DNA of 63,464 nucleotides from an uncultured Methanomicrobiales archaeon (lineage in GTDB: Archaea > Halobacteriota > Methanomicrobia > Methanomicrobiales > Methanospirillaceae), in assembly GCA_903828975.1 (NCBI GenBank), contig CAIKOD010000150.1, forward strand, positions 1 to 63,464, given 5' to 3'. Shown here one piece after another: positions 54,757 to 63,464 of the stretch. The notes beneath the pieces are model-generated. The model made no database searches, was not told where the DNA came from, and saw nothing but the letters and a program-made list of their open reading frames with translations. The position numbers and the translations under genes were made by a program. Every line of letters begins with the position of its first letter. Position 1 is the first letter of the stretch.

Positions 54757-55350
54757 ATGGTGAAAAAAGAACCCTCACAATCAAATCAGTTTTACCCCGA
54801 AGATCGCAAAGCATGGCGGGACTGGCTTTTAAAAAACCACGCCACATCGAAAAACATCTGGATTATTATATATCACAAGAACAGTGGCAGGCCTTCAGTA
54901 TCGTATGGAGAAGCGGTGGAGGAAGCCCTGTGTTTTGGCTGGATTGATTCGAAGCCAAATAAACGGGACAATGAAGGTTACTACCTGTCGTTCGCCAGGC
55001 GCAATCCCGACAGCAAATGGAGCAAGGCAAACCGGGAGCGGGCCGGGAGGATGATCCGCCAGGGATTGATGACAGAAAAGGGATTGGAAATAATTACAAT
55101 TGCAAAAGAAGCAGGTACGTGGACTGCTCTTGAAGAGGCCCAACAATCCATTATTCCTCCAGATCTTCAACTTGCATTTGAAACCAGCGAACTCGCGAAA
55201 AAGAATTTCTCTGATTTTCCACCATCGTCAAAACGTATCATTCTTGAATGGATTTTAAATGCCAAAAGACCTGAAACACGCAGGAAACGAATTGAAGAGA
55301 CCGTCCGGCTGGCTGAGGAAAATATCAGAGCAAATCACTACCGGCAGTAG
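54757..55350 (+). CDS. YdeI/OmdA-family protein
   Basis: 197 residues from ATG 54757. A TATA-like AATTTATTAA (54724-54733) lies about 25 bp upstream, so the transcript is leaderless at this ATG; the frame also has an ATG at 54733 inside the promoter. The signature RKAWRDWLLKNHATSKNIWI, VEEALCFGWIDSKPN and SKWSKANRERAGRM is typical of the YdeI/OmdA family. Some members are annotated in bacteriocin protection; no such role is shown here. Confidence 0.85.
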   Translation: MVKKEPSQSNQFYPEDRKAWRDWLLKNHATSKNIWIIIYHKNSGRPSVSYGEAVEEALCFGWIDSKPNKRDNEGYYLSFARRNPDSKWSKANRERAGRMIRQGLMTEKGLEIITIAKEAGTWTALEEAQQSIIPPDLQLAFETSELAKKNFSDFPPSSKRIILEWILNAKRPETRRKRIEETVRLAEENIRANHYRQ

Positions 55351-55470
55351 TTACCAGTATTGCCAGATATAATGAAAAACCCGGTAAACCGGGGAGGAAA
55401 AAATAATCCTGTCACCTAGGTAAATCAGATTGTGTCAACAATTTCTTTTACCAGGGAAAAGCAAACGTTT

Positions 55471-56559
55471 TCACAAAAGATCGTACAAGGTCGTCCTCTG
55501 ACGAAGCTGGCGCCTGAGGTCCTTTGCTATCCGCTCCATTACAACCGGGTCAAGGTATTCGGCACTCTCCGCACCGGCATCCCTTGATACATCATCGGCG
55601 AACATCGTCCCTGCGAAGTCATTCGCACCCGATGCCAGGGAAAGTTCACTCATTTTCAGTCCAAGCTTTCCCCATGACACCTGGATATTTTTAAAATTAT
55701 CAAGAAACAGGCGCGAGACTGCAATCAGGAGGATATCTTCCAAGCCGGTAGCACCCGCACGGGCAATACCCTGCTGGTAGAGGGGGGTGCCCGTATGGAT
55801 ATACGTTAACGGGACAAGTTCTGTAAACCCCCGGGTCTCATCCTGGATTTCGCGGAGAATGGACAGGTGTTTCGCACGCTCCGGGGCGTTTTCATAGGAA
55901 CCATACATGATGGTTGCGGTCGTCGGGATCTTCATCCTGTGGGCTTCCCTGATGATCTTTGTCCAATCATGGGTATTGAGTTTATTCGGACAGATCACCG
56001 ACCGCACATCATCGACAAGGATTTCTGCGGCGGTCCCCTGAAGTGAACCGAGTCCAGCTTTTTGCAACCGCTCCAGTACCCCGATAGTACTGAGTCCACT
56101 CCTGTCAGACGCGTGAGCGACCTCGTCCGGGCTGAATGCGTGAACATGCACACCAGGGGCTGCCCGGGTGACCCAGGCAAGGATCTCCTCGTAGGAGTCT
56201 ATGGTGAAATCCGGGTGGACCCCGGAGAGAAGACAGATTTCAGTGACCTTGCGCTCCACCGCGAGGGCCACCTTCTTTTCGATCTCCTCCCGGTCATTGC
56301 AGTATGCTCCCTCATCCCCCGGGCTTTTCCCGAACCCACAAAACCCACAGAGATTTTTACAGATATTTGTGATATGGATATTCTGGTTCCTCACATATGT
56401 GATGATATTTCCGGCTTTTTTCTCCCGCATATCGTCTGCGGCAGCGAGAATAGAGAATACCTCACGGCCCCTGATATTGAGAAGAGAGGTCGCTTCCTGC
56501 TCTGTCATGCGGTACCCCTCCCTGATATCGTCCAGCAGCCGGCCCGGGTCCATGTTCAC
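55471..56559 (-). CDS. cofH: F420 chromophore synthase subunit, CofH (copy 2)
   Basis: 362 residues, the same length as copy 1 and aligned throughout. Cluster motif NICKNLCGFCGF. Shared blocks: EICLLSGVHPDF, GSLQGTAAEILVDDVRSVICPNK, PTTATIMYGS, FTELVPLTYIH and the C-terminal LRQRTTLYDLL. Differences are spread evenly, consistent with an old duplication and not a recent copy. It is followed after 8 bp by the signal peptidase stop. Confidence 0.92.
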   Translation of the reverse strand: MNMDPGRLLDDIREGYRMTEQEATSLLNIRGREVFSILAAADDMREKKAGNIITYVRNQNIHITNICKNLCGFCGFGKSPGDEGAYCNDREEIEKKVALAVERKVTEICLLSGVHPDFTIDSYEEILAWVTRAAPGVHVHAFSPDEVAHASDRSGLSTIGVLERLQKAGLGSLQGTAAEILVDDVRSVICPNKLNTHDWTKIIREAHRMKIPTTATIMYGSYENAPERAKHLSILREIQDETRGFTELVPLTYIHTGTPLYQQGIARAGATGLEDILLIAVSRLFLDNFKNIQVSWGKLGLKMSELSLASGANDFAGTMFADDVSRDAGAESAEYLDPVVMERIAKDLRRQLRQRTTLYDLL

Positions 56560-56567
56560 CTCAACAA

Positions 56568-57419
56568 TTATTTCTTTTGTCTGGGTTTTTTACCCTTTAT
56601 ACCCTGGTTTTTTGAGGTTTCCGATCTCCGCAGGTACCACTCATGGAGGACGATTAACAGGATGATGATGATAGCAACCGGGATTATATTAAGCGGCAGG
56701 TACCCGACAAGGGGCACGGTAAAGAGAGCTTTACCAACGATCCATTCCGGTTTTACCGGCTCGATTGCCCCGAGACTGGTATAATGTGAGAGCCCTGACC
56801 CCTGGTCACTTCTCCAGTTATTATCCCCTTTTGTGATATAGCCGCCATGGGTGTCCGTGCTGTTCAGTGGGACAATAAACCCGATGTCCGGGTCCGGGGA
56901 GGGGATAATCGAACCCTGTGCCGTGAAATTTTCTTTCATTATCGGGATATATATCGTTGGTGTGTGTTTCCCGCCACTGGGGTTGACATAGGCAACCAGT
57001 GTGCTGCCCGGTTCCTCATACACCATTGCACGGTGAATAATCGGGTGTGCCCCACCCCCAATAAACGGTATCGGTGAATTTGTCCCCCCGTTCGGGTTGT
57101 AGATAATCACATCCCCGAAATCCCCGAATTTGGTGTACCCCGTTTCTTTTCCTTCGGACCAGGACTGCAGCGGGCCAAACCGGTCTTCCTGGACTACGAA
57201 CACGAGGTCCCCCACGTTCATGTGTGGTACCATGCTCTCAGATTCTATCGTGACCACTGCGGGCCATGTACCACTGACTGCAAATAAGAGCGCGGCTATT
57301 GCACCGACAACGATGATTACCCACAGGAGCTCACGGATCAGTGATACGACTTTATTATCACTCTTTTTAAATTTTTCAAGAATTGAGGTCTTTTGCTTGT
57401 CCTCATCGGTTTCTTTCAT
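56568..57419 (-). CDS. Archaeal signal peptidase I (S26B)
   Basis: 283 residues with one N-terminal helix (LLWVIIVVGAIAALLFAV) and another near the C-terminus (IIPVAIIIILLIVLHEWYL). The catalytic Ser is in ESESMVPHM and the His in PIIHRAM; an Asp follows in TKGDNNWRS. The Ser-His-Asp set replaces the Ser-Lys dyad of bacteria. It removes signal peptides such as those of the exported proteins in this window. A long insert (about 90-210) is rich in Gly/Pro. Confidence 0.9.
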   Translation of the reverse strand: MKETDEDKQKTSILEKFKKSDNKVVSLIRELLWVIIVVGAIAALLFAVSGTWPAVVTIESESMVPHMNVGDLVFVVQEDRFGPLQSWSEGKETGYTKFGDFGDVIIYNPNGGTNSPIPFIGGGAHPIIHRAMVYEEPGSTLVAYVNPSGGKHTPTIYIPIMKENFTAQGSIIPSPDPDIGFIVPLNSTDTHGGYITKGDNNWRSDQGSGLSHYTSLGAIEPVKPEWIVGKALFTVPLVGYLPLNIIPVAIIIILLIVLHEWYLRRSETSKNQGIKGKKPRQKK

Positions 57420-57854
57420 TCGTCCTTCTATCTTTGTACTATTGTCATATAATTAATCGCGTCAGGGCATGGATTTTGGGATATCGAATGAAGTATTTCG
57501 TGCCAGTTAGGGGATATGGCAAACCCACACCATTCAATCGGAGCTCATACATATTGCCACCATTCGTTTACAGTTATTTATACAGGGACTTCATCCGCTA
57601 TCAGATTGCGATAGTATACCCACTACAGGCAGCAGCGGGCCGTTCAGGACAGTATTACTACGCATTCCCCTTGTATACCCCAGGATTTCATTCATCCCGT
57701 GCAGCCTCACATTGTCACCATTGCAACCATAGCGGGAGAACTGGGAAATCATTTGGACCCCGGGATTTTTCTGGCTATTGCAGACTCTTCATGGTTACCA
57801 TTCCATCCCCGATCTAAAATCCTATATCGGCAGCAGGGGATAGTATTAGATCAG
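57420..57854. other. Intergenic region between signal peptidase and polymerase gene
   Basis: 435 bp between divergent genes. A TATA-like TTATTTATACAGG lies at 57575-57587 and another CCTATATCGG at 57823-57832, directly upstream of the polymerase start. An in-frame upstream extension from 57699 exists but is not supported as coding. No origin-recognition repeat is seen. Confidence 0.4.
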
Positions 57855-59273
57855 ATGCTTGACACCGAGACCATTGTCCAGCGGTTCCTCGATACCAAAT
57901 TACAGGTTCACCCTGAAGTGGTGAGATATCTTGCCGAAAAAGGGGATACCGACCTGCTGGAACGCGTGGTTTCTACTGTCCCGGGGGACACCATTGTCGT
58001 GATGGCCCAGCATGTTCCGGGAATGGGGCTCTCAAAAGACGGGACGCGGTTTCTGACCGACCCCGAAGTCGAGATAATCAACGGCAGTGAAGGGTCATCC
58101 GGGGGAGTCCTCGGGGTTGCAGATTATCTCCATTATTTCCGGCACCGTTATGATTGTCTTGGGGGGCTCATCCGGAGCAGGTGCAGTGCCGTGCCCATCG
58201 AGGCATTGAAGAGGCCACGGTACCGGGATGAGAAATGCACGATTATCGGACTTGTTTCAGAGGTAAAAAGCACCACGAAGGGTCACCGCCGTGTTGACGT
58301 GGAAGATGCAACCGGGACTGTGGCAGTGCTCTTCAACAAAGACAGGCCCGGGTTTGCCGATGCTGAAACGCTGCTCCCGGATGAAGTCATCGGTGTGAAG
58401 GGGTCGCTTTCATCTGATGGAAAAATGCTGTTTGCCGACCAGCTTATGAGACCTGATATCCCCCACAGCCATGCACCTTACACGAGCGAGACTCCCGGCA
58501 AAGCGGTGTTGATTTCTGATATTCACGTGGGCAGTGACACATTTCTTGATGATGCCTGGGACAGGTTTTCACAATGGATCCGCGGGGCGGATGTCTCCTA
58601 TCTCCTATGCGCAGGAGACCTCGTGGACGGGATCGGTATTTATCCGGGTCAGGAGGCAGAACTCACGATCAAGAATATTTACGAGCAGTATGACTTCCTA
58701 GGGGAACTGCTCCAGTCACTCCCGTCACGGCTGAAAATTATTCTGGCTCCAGGTAACCACGATGTGGTCAGGGGGGCCGAACCGCAACCCGCAATTCCGA
58801 GAAAGTTTACAGGGAAATTTCCGGATAATTGTGTTTTTGTCGAAAACCCTGCTCTTGTCAGCCTCCAGGGGGTCAGGGTGCTGATGTACCACGGGCGGTC
58901 AATAGACGACCAGATCGGCCTTACACCTGGTGCTTCGTACGAGAACCCGTCCCCGATGATGGAGTGGATGCTCAAACGCCGCCATCTCGCACCTACGTAC
59001 GGGAGAAAGACCCCAATCGCTGCTGACCGGCAGGACCACCTGATGATCGACCCCATCCCCGAAGTACTCATGACAGGTCACGTTCACGTTATGGGGATCG
59101 TCCAGTACCACGGAACGCTTGCAATCAACGCAGGGACGTGGCAGTCCCAGACGGCATTCCAGAAGCAGATGAATATCAATCCCACTCCTGCACGTGCAGT
59201 CGTCCTTGACCTGCAGACACTGGCGCCAACAATTCATGACTTTAGTGGCGATGAAATGGTCATCCTCGGATAA
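57855..59273 (+). CDS. polB: DNA polymerase D small subunit (DP1)
   Basis: 472 residues from ATG 57855 (MLDTETIVQRFLDTKLQVHP), 24-33 bp after CCTATATCGG. The N-terminal helical domain precedes an OB fold (EVKSTTKGHRRVDVEDATG). A calcineurin-like 3'-5' exonuclease core follows with SDIHVGS, CAGDLVDGI, PGNHD, YHGRS and TGHVHVMG, all metal ligands present. It pairs with the DP2 catalytic subunit, which is not in the window. Confidence 0.92.
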   Translation: MLDTETIVQRFLDTKLQVHPEVVRYLAEKGDTDLLERVVSTVPGDTIVVMAQHVPGMGLSKDGTRFLTDPEVEIINGSEGSSGGVLGVADYLHYFRHRYDCLGGLIRSRCSAVPIEALKRPRYRDEKCTIIGLVSEVKSTTKGHRRVDVEDATGTVAVLFNKDRPGFADAETLLPDEVIGVKGSLSSDGKMLFADQLMRPDIPHSHAPYTSETPGKAVLISDIHVGSDTFLDDAWDRFSQWIRGADVSYLLCAGDLVDGIGIYPGQEAELTIKNIYEQYDFLGELLQSLPSRLKIILAPGNHDVVRGAEPQPAIPRKFTGKFPDNCVFVENPALVSLQGVRVLMYHGRSIDDQIGLTPGASYENPSPMMEWMLKRRHLAPTYGRKTPIAADRQDHLMIDPIPEVLMTGHVHVMGIVQYHGTLAINAGTWQSQTAFQKQMNINPTPARAVVLDLQTLAPTIHDFSGDEMVILG

Positions 59274-59522
59274 TGATTATCTTTCATGCTGGGATACCGG
59301 ATAGTCCCCGTACCATGCCTGGCTGCTTTTTTAAATAATACATAGTTGACTGTTATTCCACAAATGTAGGGTGTATTCGCTAAACAACGAGAAGAAACCG
59401 TGATACAAATACCAGGATCTCCAGCAAATATTTAAATAATAAACGTGGATGCACTTTTAGCGCAACTTCAATGGAATTTGATTCTGTTGATACACTGTTG
59501 AGCTAGGAGGTGGAAAACAGGT

Positions 59523-59612
59523 ATGGGCATTGCAAAGAAGGTTGTTGCTGCGAAAGCAGTTGCAGGACGAAGGGACGATAAGAAGGACGAAAAGAAGAAA
59601 GAAAAGAAGTAA
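59523..59612 (+). CDS. 29-residue lysine-rich small protein
   Basis: An ORF too short for ordinary gene tracks. It begins with ATG 59523, 11 bp after a near-perfect Shine-Dalgarno AGGAGGTGG (59506-59514), one of the best in the window. The protein starts MGIAKKVVAAKAVAGRRDD and continues with a Lys/Glu-rich tail ending EKKKEKK. Its amphipathic front and charged tail suggest nucleic-acid or ribosome binding (guess). Upstream ATTTAAATA (59430-59438) is a TATA candidate, giving a leader of about 60 nt. A poly-T stretch follows the stop. Confidence 0.7.
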   Translation: MGIAKKVVAAKAVAGRRDDKKDEKKKEKK

Positions 59613-59626
59613 AGAATATCACGAAA

Positions 59627-59660
59627 TTTTTTTTAGTTTTCCAGTAAATTTTTTTAATAA
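59627..59660 (+). terminator. Poly-T terminator of the small gene
   Basis: Two runs of T (59627-59634 and 59649-59655) follow the stop codon of the 29-residue gene. Oligo-T tracts without a stem are the archaeal termination signal. The downstream pyrophosphatase gene is convergent, so the signal may serve only this gene. Confidence 0.5.
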
Positions 59661-59768
59661 TAACTAACGAAATCCCCTTTCGTGAATATCTTGCAAGACC
59701 TGGTAGAGATTTTTCGAAAAAATGGCGAATATTCGCCGGGTAAAAAAATAAAAATTACCGCCTGTTCA

Positions 59769-61826
59769 TCAGATGAACAGGGGTGCAAGGACCAGGGTAA
59801 GGGTTGCAAGGAGCTTGATTAGCACATGGAGCGATGGCCCTGCAGTATCCTTGAACGGGTCACCAACAGTGTCACCGACTACCGCAGCCTTGTGGGCCTC
59901 GCTTCCCTTTCCACCGAGCGCACCACTCTCGATATATTTCTTGGCATTGTCCCACGCACCACCGCTGTTGTTCAGCACCAGTGCCATGAGGACACCGGTA
60001 ATGGTGGCGACCATCAGGAAGCCGGCCATTGCCTCGTATTTTAACACAAATCCGACAAACACGGGGAACGCAATTGCGATGAACCCCGGGAGGATCATGT
60101 TCTTGAGTGCACCTTTTGTGGTGATGTCAACGCAGCTTGCATAGTCTGGTTTGACAGTCCCTTCAAGGATACCTTTGTCCTTGAACTGGCGCCTGACATC
60201 CTGGATAATATACTGCGCAGTTTCTCCAACGGCCCTTATTGCCAGTGACGCAAAGAGGAACACGAGCATCGCACCAAGGAGTGCACCGACAAATACCGGT
60301 ACAAGGGCCAGGTTTACGCTGACAAAGGCCTTGCCGGTAAGAACCGTAACCTCACCCATGTAGGCACTGAAGAGCAGGAACGCTGCAAGTGCCGCAGAAC
60401 CTACGGCATACCCCTTGGTAAGTGCTTTCGTGGTGTTTCCGGCCGCATCGAGACGTGAGATCCTCTTCTGTGTCTCTTCGGACTCCCCGCTCATCTCAAC
60501 AATACCACCGGCATTGTCAACGATAGGTCCGAAGGTGTCCATCGCGAGGATGTAGGCACAGGTGGAAAGCATACCGACTGTTGCAACCGCGGTACCATAG
60601 AGACCGCCATTGGTCACTCCGGAGAATTCACCGAGCTTGAATGACACAATCAGGGCAACACCGATTGCAACCGCTGATACAGCGGTTGTTTCGAGACCGA
60701 CAGCAAACCCTGAAATGATGTTCGTCCCTGGACCTGTCTTTGAGGCCTCGGCAATTGACTTGACCGGGCGGTACTTATGATCAGTATAGTAAAGCGTCAG
60801 ATATACGAACACGATGGAGAGAGCTATTCCGACAAGTCCCGCATAGAAGAACCAGATATTATTGAACAGCCAGATCGTTGCAATGTAGAGGAAGACCGCA
60901 GAAAGGATTGCCGTAACAAAAAACCCGCGGTATAATGCTTTCATCGGGTCTTCGTTATCAGCGAGCTTCTCTGTGACAAAGAATATTCCCACAATCGTGG
61001 CAATCAGGCCGAAAGCCCCCATCACCAGCGGGAAAAGGATTCCATTCAGTCCGAATACCGGGAAGAGTGCTACCCCGAGGATCATGGCCCCGATATTCTC
61101 TGCTGCCGTCGATTCAAACAGGTCTGCTCCACGACCGGCGCAGTCCCCGACGTTATCTCCCACAAGGTCGGCAATTACAGCCGGGTTTCTCGGGTCATCT
61201 TCGGGGATCCCTGCCTCTATCTTCCCAACAAGGTCAGCTCCCACATCGGCAGCCTTCGTGTATATCCCACCGCCAAGCTGGGCGAAGAGTGCAATGAATG
61301 ACGCACCGAAAGCGAACCCGACGATAAGGAACGGGGTCGTTATGGGGTCTGCACCAAAGGCGTAGAATATTAACGAGACACCAAGAAGCGAGAGGGATAC
61401 GATGGTGAGACCTGATACGGCCCCACCCCTGAGCGCGAGGACAACTGATTTTCCCGCATTCTTGGTTGCTGCTGCCGCCGAACGAAGGTTTGCACGGACA
61501 GATATCCACATGCCGATAATGCCGGAGAGAGAGGAGAGAAATGCTCCCAGCAGGAATGCCACGGCGGTGTGCCAGGCAATTGTGAAGTTACCTGAGATCA
61601 TATATGCAGCAAACAGTAAAATCGCCACAACGATCGCGAGGACCGCAATGGTCGAATACTGCCGCTTCAGGAAGGCTTCCGCCCCTTCACGTATGGCAGC
61701 CGCTACTTCGGCCATCTTCACGCTTCCAGTCTCTGCCATGAGCACCTGCCGGGCGAAAAGCCCTGCAATGGCAAGTGCAACCAGGCATACCACCGAAATA
61801 AACACCAGTAAATTCAATTGGTACAA
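59769..61826 (-). CDS. hppA: Membrane proton-translocating pyrophosphatase
   Basis: 685 residues, about 16 helices. The pyrophosphate site has VGADLVGKIEAGIPEDDPRNPAVIADLVGDNVGDCAGRGADLFES, given here as a landmark in pieces: DVGADLVGK, EDDPRNPAV, DNVGDCAGRGADL. The C-terminal DTVGDPFKDTAGPSLHVLIKL contributes further ligands. The K+ switch residue reads GNTTKA, where K+-dependent enzymes have GNTTAA, so this should be K+-independent. It hydrolyses PPi to pump protons (or Na+). Confidence 0.95.
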   Translation of the reverse strand: MYQLNLLVFISVVCLVALAIAGLFARQVLMAETGSVKMAEVAAAIREGAEAFLKRQYSTIAVLAIVVAILLFAAYMISGNFTIAWHTAVAFLLGAFLSSLSGIIGMWISVRANLRSAAAATKNAGKSVVLALRGGAVSGLTIVSLSLLGVSLIFYAFGADPITTPFLIVGFAFGASFIALFAQLGGGIYTKAADVGADLVGKIEAGIPEDDPRNPAVIADLVGDNVGDCAGRGADLFESTAAENIGAMILGVALFPVFGLNGILFPLVMGAFGLIATIVGIFFVTEKLADNEDPMKALYRGFFVTAILSAVFLYIATIWLFNNIWFFYAGLVGIALSIVFVYLTLYYTDHKYRPVKSIAEASKTGPGTNIISGFAVGLETTAVSAVAIGVALIVSFKLGEFSGVTNGGLYGTAVATVGMLSTCAYILAMDTFGPIVDNAGGIVEMSGESEETQKRISRLDAAGNTTKALTKGYAVGSAALAAFLLFSAYMGEVTVLTGKAFVSVNLALVPVFVGALLGAMLVFLFASLAIRAVGETAQYIIQDVRRQFKDKGILEGTVKPDYASCVDITTKGALKNMILPGFIAIAFPVFVGFVLKYEAMAGFLMVATITGVLMALVLNNSGGAWDNAKKYIESGALGGKGSEAHKAAVVGDTVGDPFKDTAGPSLHVLIKLLATLTLVLAPLFI

Positions 61827-62190
61827 CTATCGTCACCTCTCATAATTCGCATAATGAGATTCTGGAAATATTTCTTTTAAAATGGTAAAAAATATTGCCT
61901 GCACCATTTATGCTGATATAAGAAGTCATTGTACCCGGGAGTCCCGTATACAATTCCGTGAAACGTGATACTGGTGATTTTACCGGATGATTGTCCCCGG
62001 ATTTACAAAAAATGCATTGGTACTGTTGTTAAAGTCTGTTATCACTGAAAATAAAATAAAAAATTCATCTGCCGGGTACGATGTTTTTTTTTGCAATTAC
62101 CCGGTACAATAATATTAAGATTGCTTATTTGTCTATCAACAGTAGAATGAATAGTTATGTTTATCCCGTTACCTAACAAAATCAGTGATC
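61827..62190. other. Intergenic region between pyrophosphatase and recombinase
   Basis: 364 bp, AT-rich. The minus-strand pyrophosphatase promoter has TTTTAAAAG (about 61875-61883) about 50 bp before its start. Several T/A runs (62056-62090) lie upstream of the recombinase. I see no repeat copy and no tRNA that could serve as an attachment site. Confidence 0.4.
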
Positions 62191-63417
62191 ATGCCAGGGG
62201 AAACCAGACAGGGGCGGCAAAAGGATCCCATCGGTGATTTTGTCAGCGAGTGCCGGGCCACAAGCACGTTACACGCGTACCGGTCCAGCGTATATTCGTT
62301 CCTTGATTTCATTTACGAAAAGAAACACCGCAAAACGAGATATGCAACTGAAGAGGATCATGCCCTGTATTCAGAACTTGCAACACGATACCTGGCAGAA
62401 GACCGGGATTATACCAATGATTTCAAGCGATATATCATAAGTCTGAAGGATGAACCACCATTAACCGTAAAACTTCGATATAACGCAATTAACGAGTTTT
62501 TTAAATTTCATGATATTGACCTTTCACAAAAACAGCGCGACATGGTAAAGGCGAAACTTCCCCTGGGTAACGCCCGAACTGTTGAACGCGAGATCGAGCA
62601 CGAAACGGTCAAGTCGTTGATCGCACACATGGACGCTCGCGGCCGGGCATTGTGTCTCGTCCTGGCGAGTAGCGGGGCACGAATAGGTGAAATCCTTCAG
62701 TTACAGGTATCCGATATTGACCTTAAATCAGATCCCGCCGAGATAACGATTCGTGGGGAATACACCAAAACGAAGATGCAGCGGTTTACATTCATCAGCA
62801 AAGAGGCGGCATTGGCCGTAAACGAATGGTTTAAGGTCCGTGAAAAATATCTGGTGTCAGCTGAGAACAGGAACAGGGGTCTTGTTCGCGCCGGAAAAGG
62901 CAAGGCCAAAAGTATTGATGATAATCATTTGTTCCCGTTCTCGACGCATGTAGTTAGCCAAATGTGGGAGACTGCATTAAAAAACTCAGACCTTTTCTCC
63001 CTGGACTCTTCAACGGGGAGAAAACAAATTCATGTGCATATGTTAAGAAAATTCTTCAGGTCGCAATTAGGCATGTCGTGCCCGGTCGATATTGTCGAGG
63101 CGTTGATGGGACACGCGGGGTATCTCACCGACGCATACCGGCGCATCAGCAAAGCACAAATGAAAGAGGCATATCTGAAGAATGAGTTTCGAGTTACCAT
63201 CCAGGCACCACGGGACCTGCAGGAAATATCGAACAGCTTCGAGAACAAAATGGCGGCTCACAGTGATCTGATTGTGCACCTGTCCAATGAAAACCTTCAA
63301 CTCAAAAACCAGATCGGAATTATCTGTCAACACCGGTGCAAAAATCCCCAGAACCACCGGAATAAAATTCCCCAGCTATGTATTAGCGAAGAGATAAAAA
63401 TACCCAGTGGTCACTGA
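62191..63417 (+). CDS. Tyrosine recombinase (integrase)
   Basis: 408 residues from ATG 62191; a GTG at 62185 adds two. The N-terminal SAM-like binding domain (about 15-115) is followed by the catalytic domain with Arg in SGARIGEIL (about 164), HMLRKFF, LMGHAG and the nucleophile Tyr in TDAYRRIS (about 316). All five key positions are present. The C-terminus extends about 90 residues with a coiled-coil-like segment and CQHRCKNPQNH. Probably part of an integrated element or a XerA-like resolvase; the window ends just after it. Confidence 0.85.
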   Translation: MPGETRQGRQKDPIGDFVSECRATSTLHAYRSSVYSFLDFIYEKKHRKTRYATEEDHALYSELATRYLAEDRDYTNDFKRYIISLKDEPPLTVKLRYNAINEFFKFHDIDLSQKQRDMVKAKLPLGNARTVEREIEHETVKSLIAHMDARGRALCLVLASSGARIGEILQLQVSDIDLKSDPAEITIRGEYTKTKMQRFTFISKEAALAVNEWFKVREKYLVSAENRNRGLVRAGKGKAKSIDDNHLFPFSTHVVSQMWETALKNSDLFSLDSSTGRKQIHVHMLRKFFRSQLGMSCPVDIVEALMGHAGYLTDAYRRISKAQMKEAYLKNEFRVTIQAPRDLQEISNSFENKMAAHSDLIVHLSNENLQLKNQIGIICQHRCKNPQNHRNKIPQLCISEEIKIPSGH

Positions 63418-63464
63418 AGTGACCTTGGAATAAGACCTTGGCTTCTTCGCTCTTTAAGGCGATA

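Noticed and set aside
57699-57854. Extended start for the polymerase small subunit
   Set aside because: The added 52 residues do not resemble the family start, and a TATA element sits right before 57855.
57420-57854. Replication origin next to the polymerase gene
   Set aside because: No origin-recognition boxes, no cdc6/orc1 gene and no long AT-rich unwinding element were found.

Overview
The window looks like a chromosomal segment of a methanogenic archaeon, most likely order Methanomicrobiales. The support is archaeal gene content: two cofH genes for coenzyme F420, an archaeal-type riboflavin synthase, the small subunit of DNA polymerase D, an archaeal RNase J, an Nre repair protein, an S26B-type signal peptidase, leaderless genes with a TATA element about 26-30 bp upstream, and short overlapping operons. 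No rRNA, tRNA or CRISPR array is visible. Taxonomy below order is inference.

Layout. 1-3.9 kb: end of an unknown gene, a dispersed repeat, a lipoprotein, an ABC exporter pair and a LysE-type exporter. 3.9-10.6 kb: a complete tryptophan operon on the minus strand, trpE-G-D-C-F-B-A, mostly with 4-bp overlaps. 10.8-18.6 kb: a DUF2703 protein, small membrane and surface proteins, an Nre repair protein and an N-formylglutamate amidohydrolase. 18.8-20.7 kb: hgcC-hgcA-hgcB, the mercury-methylation genes. They are followed by an insertion sequence lying inside a dispersed repeat. 22.2-31.7 kb: hypF, two regulators, a Ski2-like helicase, a cation/proton antiporter and RNase J. 32.9-41.5 kb: a ferredoxin, a fumarate reductase/succinate dehydrogenase pair without an anchor or heterodisulfide-type domain, a condensation-type acyltransferase, and a Yip1 / surface protein / MacB-like ABC operon. 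42-44.8 kb: a three-gene divalent-metal module (NRAMP-related carrier, one-helix protein, MgtE_N-CBS sensor). 45-59.3 kb: aminotransferases with ribC and ribH, purE, thiC, small enzymes, two cofH genes, signal peptidase and the polymerase D small subunit. 59.5-63.4 kb: a 29-residue lysine-rich mini-gene, a K+-independent-type proton pyrophosphatase, and a tyrosine recombinase at the edge.

Non-coding layer. A family of about 250-280 bp repeats occurs eight times plus one fragment. Its ends match the consensus GGCTCTGTTGAAA, its core is GC-rich and hairpin-forming, and several copies carry a G-tract module. Five of the eight larger copies lie between convergent genes. At least two further short repeat types sit next to them. 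This family is the strongest candidate here for something undescribed; the hgc cluster is the most consequential recognised system.

How the genes fit together. ribC/ribH and the two cofH genes draw on the same ribitylaminouracil intermediate for flavin and F420. RNase J and the Ski2-like helicase are plausible partners in RNA decay. HgcA and HgcB would use the cell's corrinoid and ferredoxin chemistry to methylate mercury.
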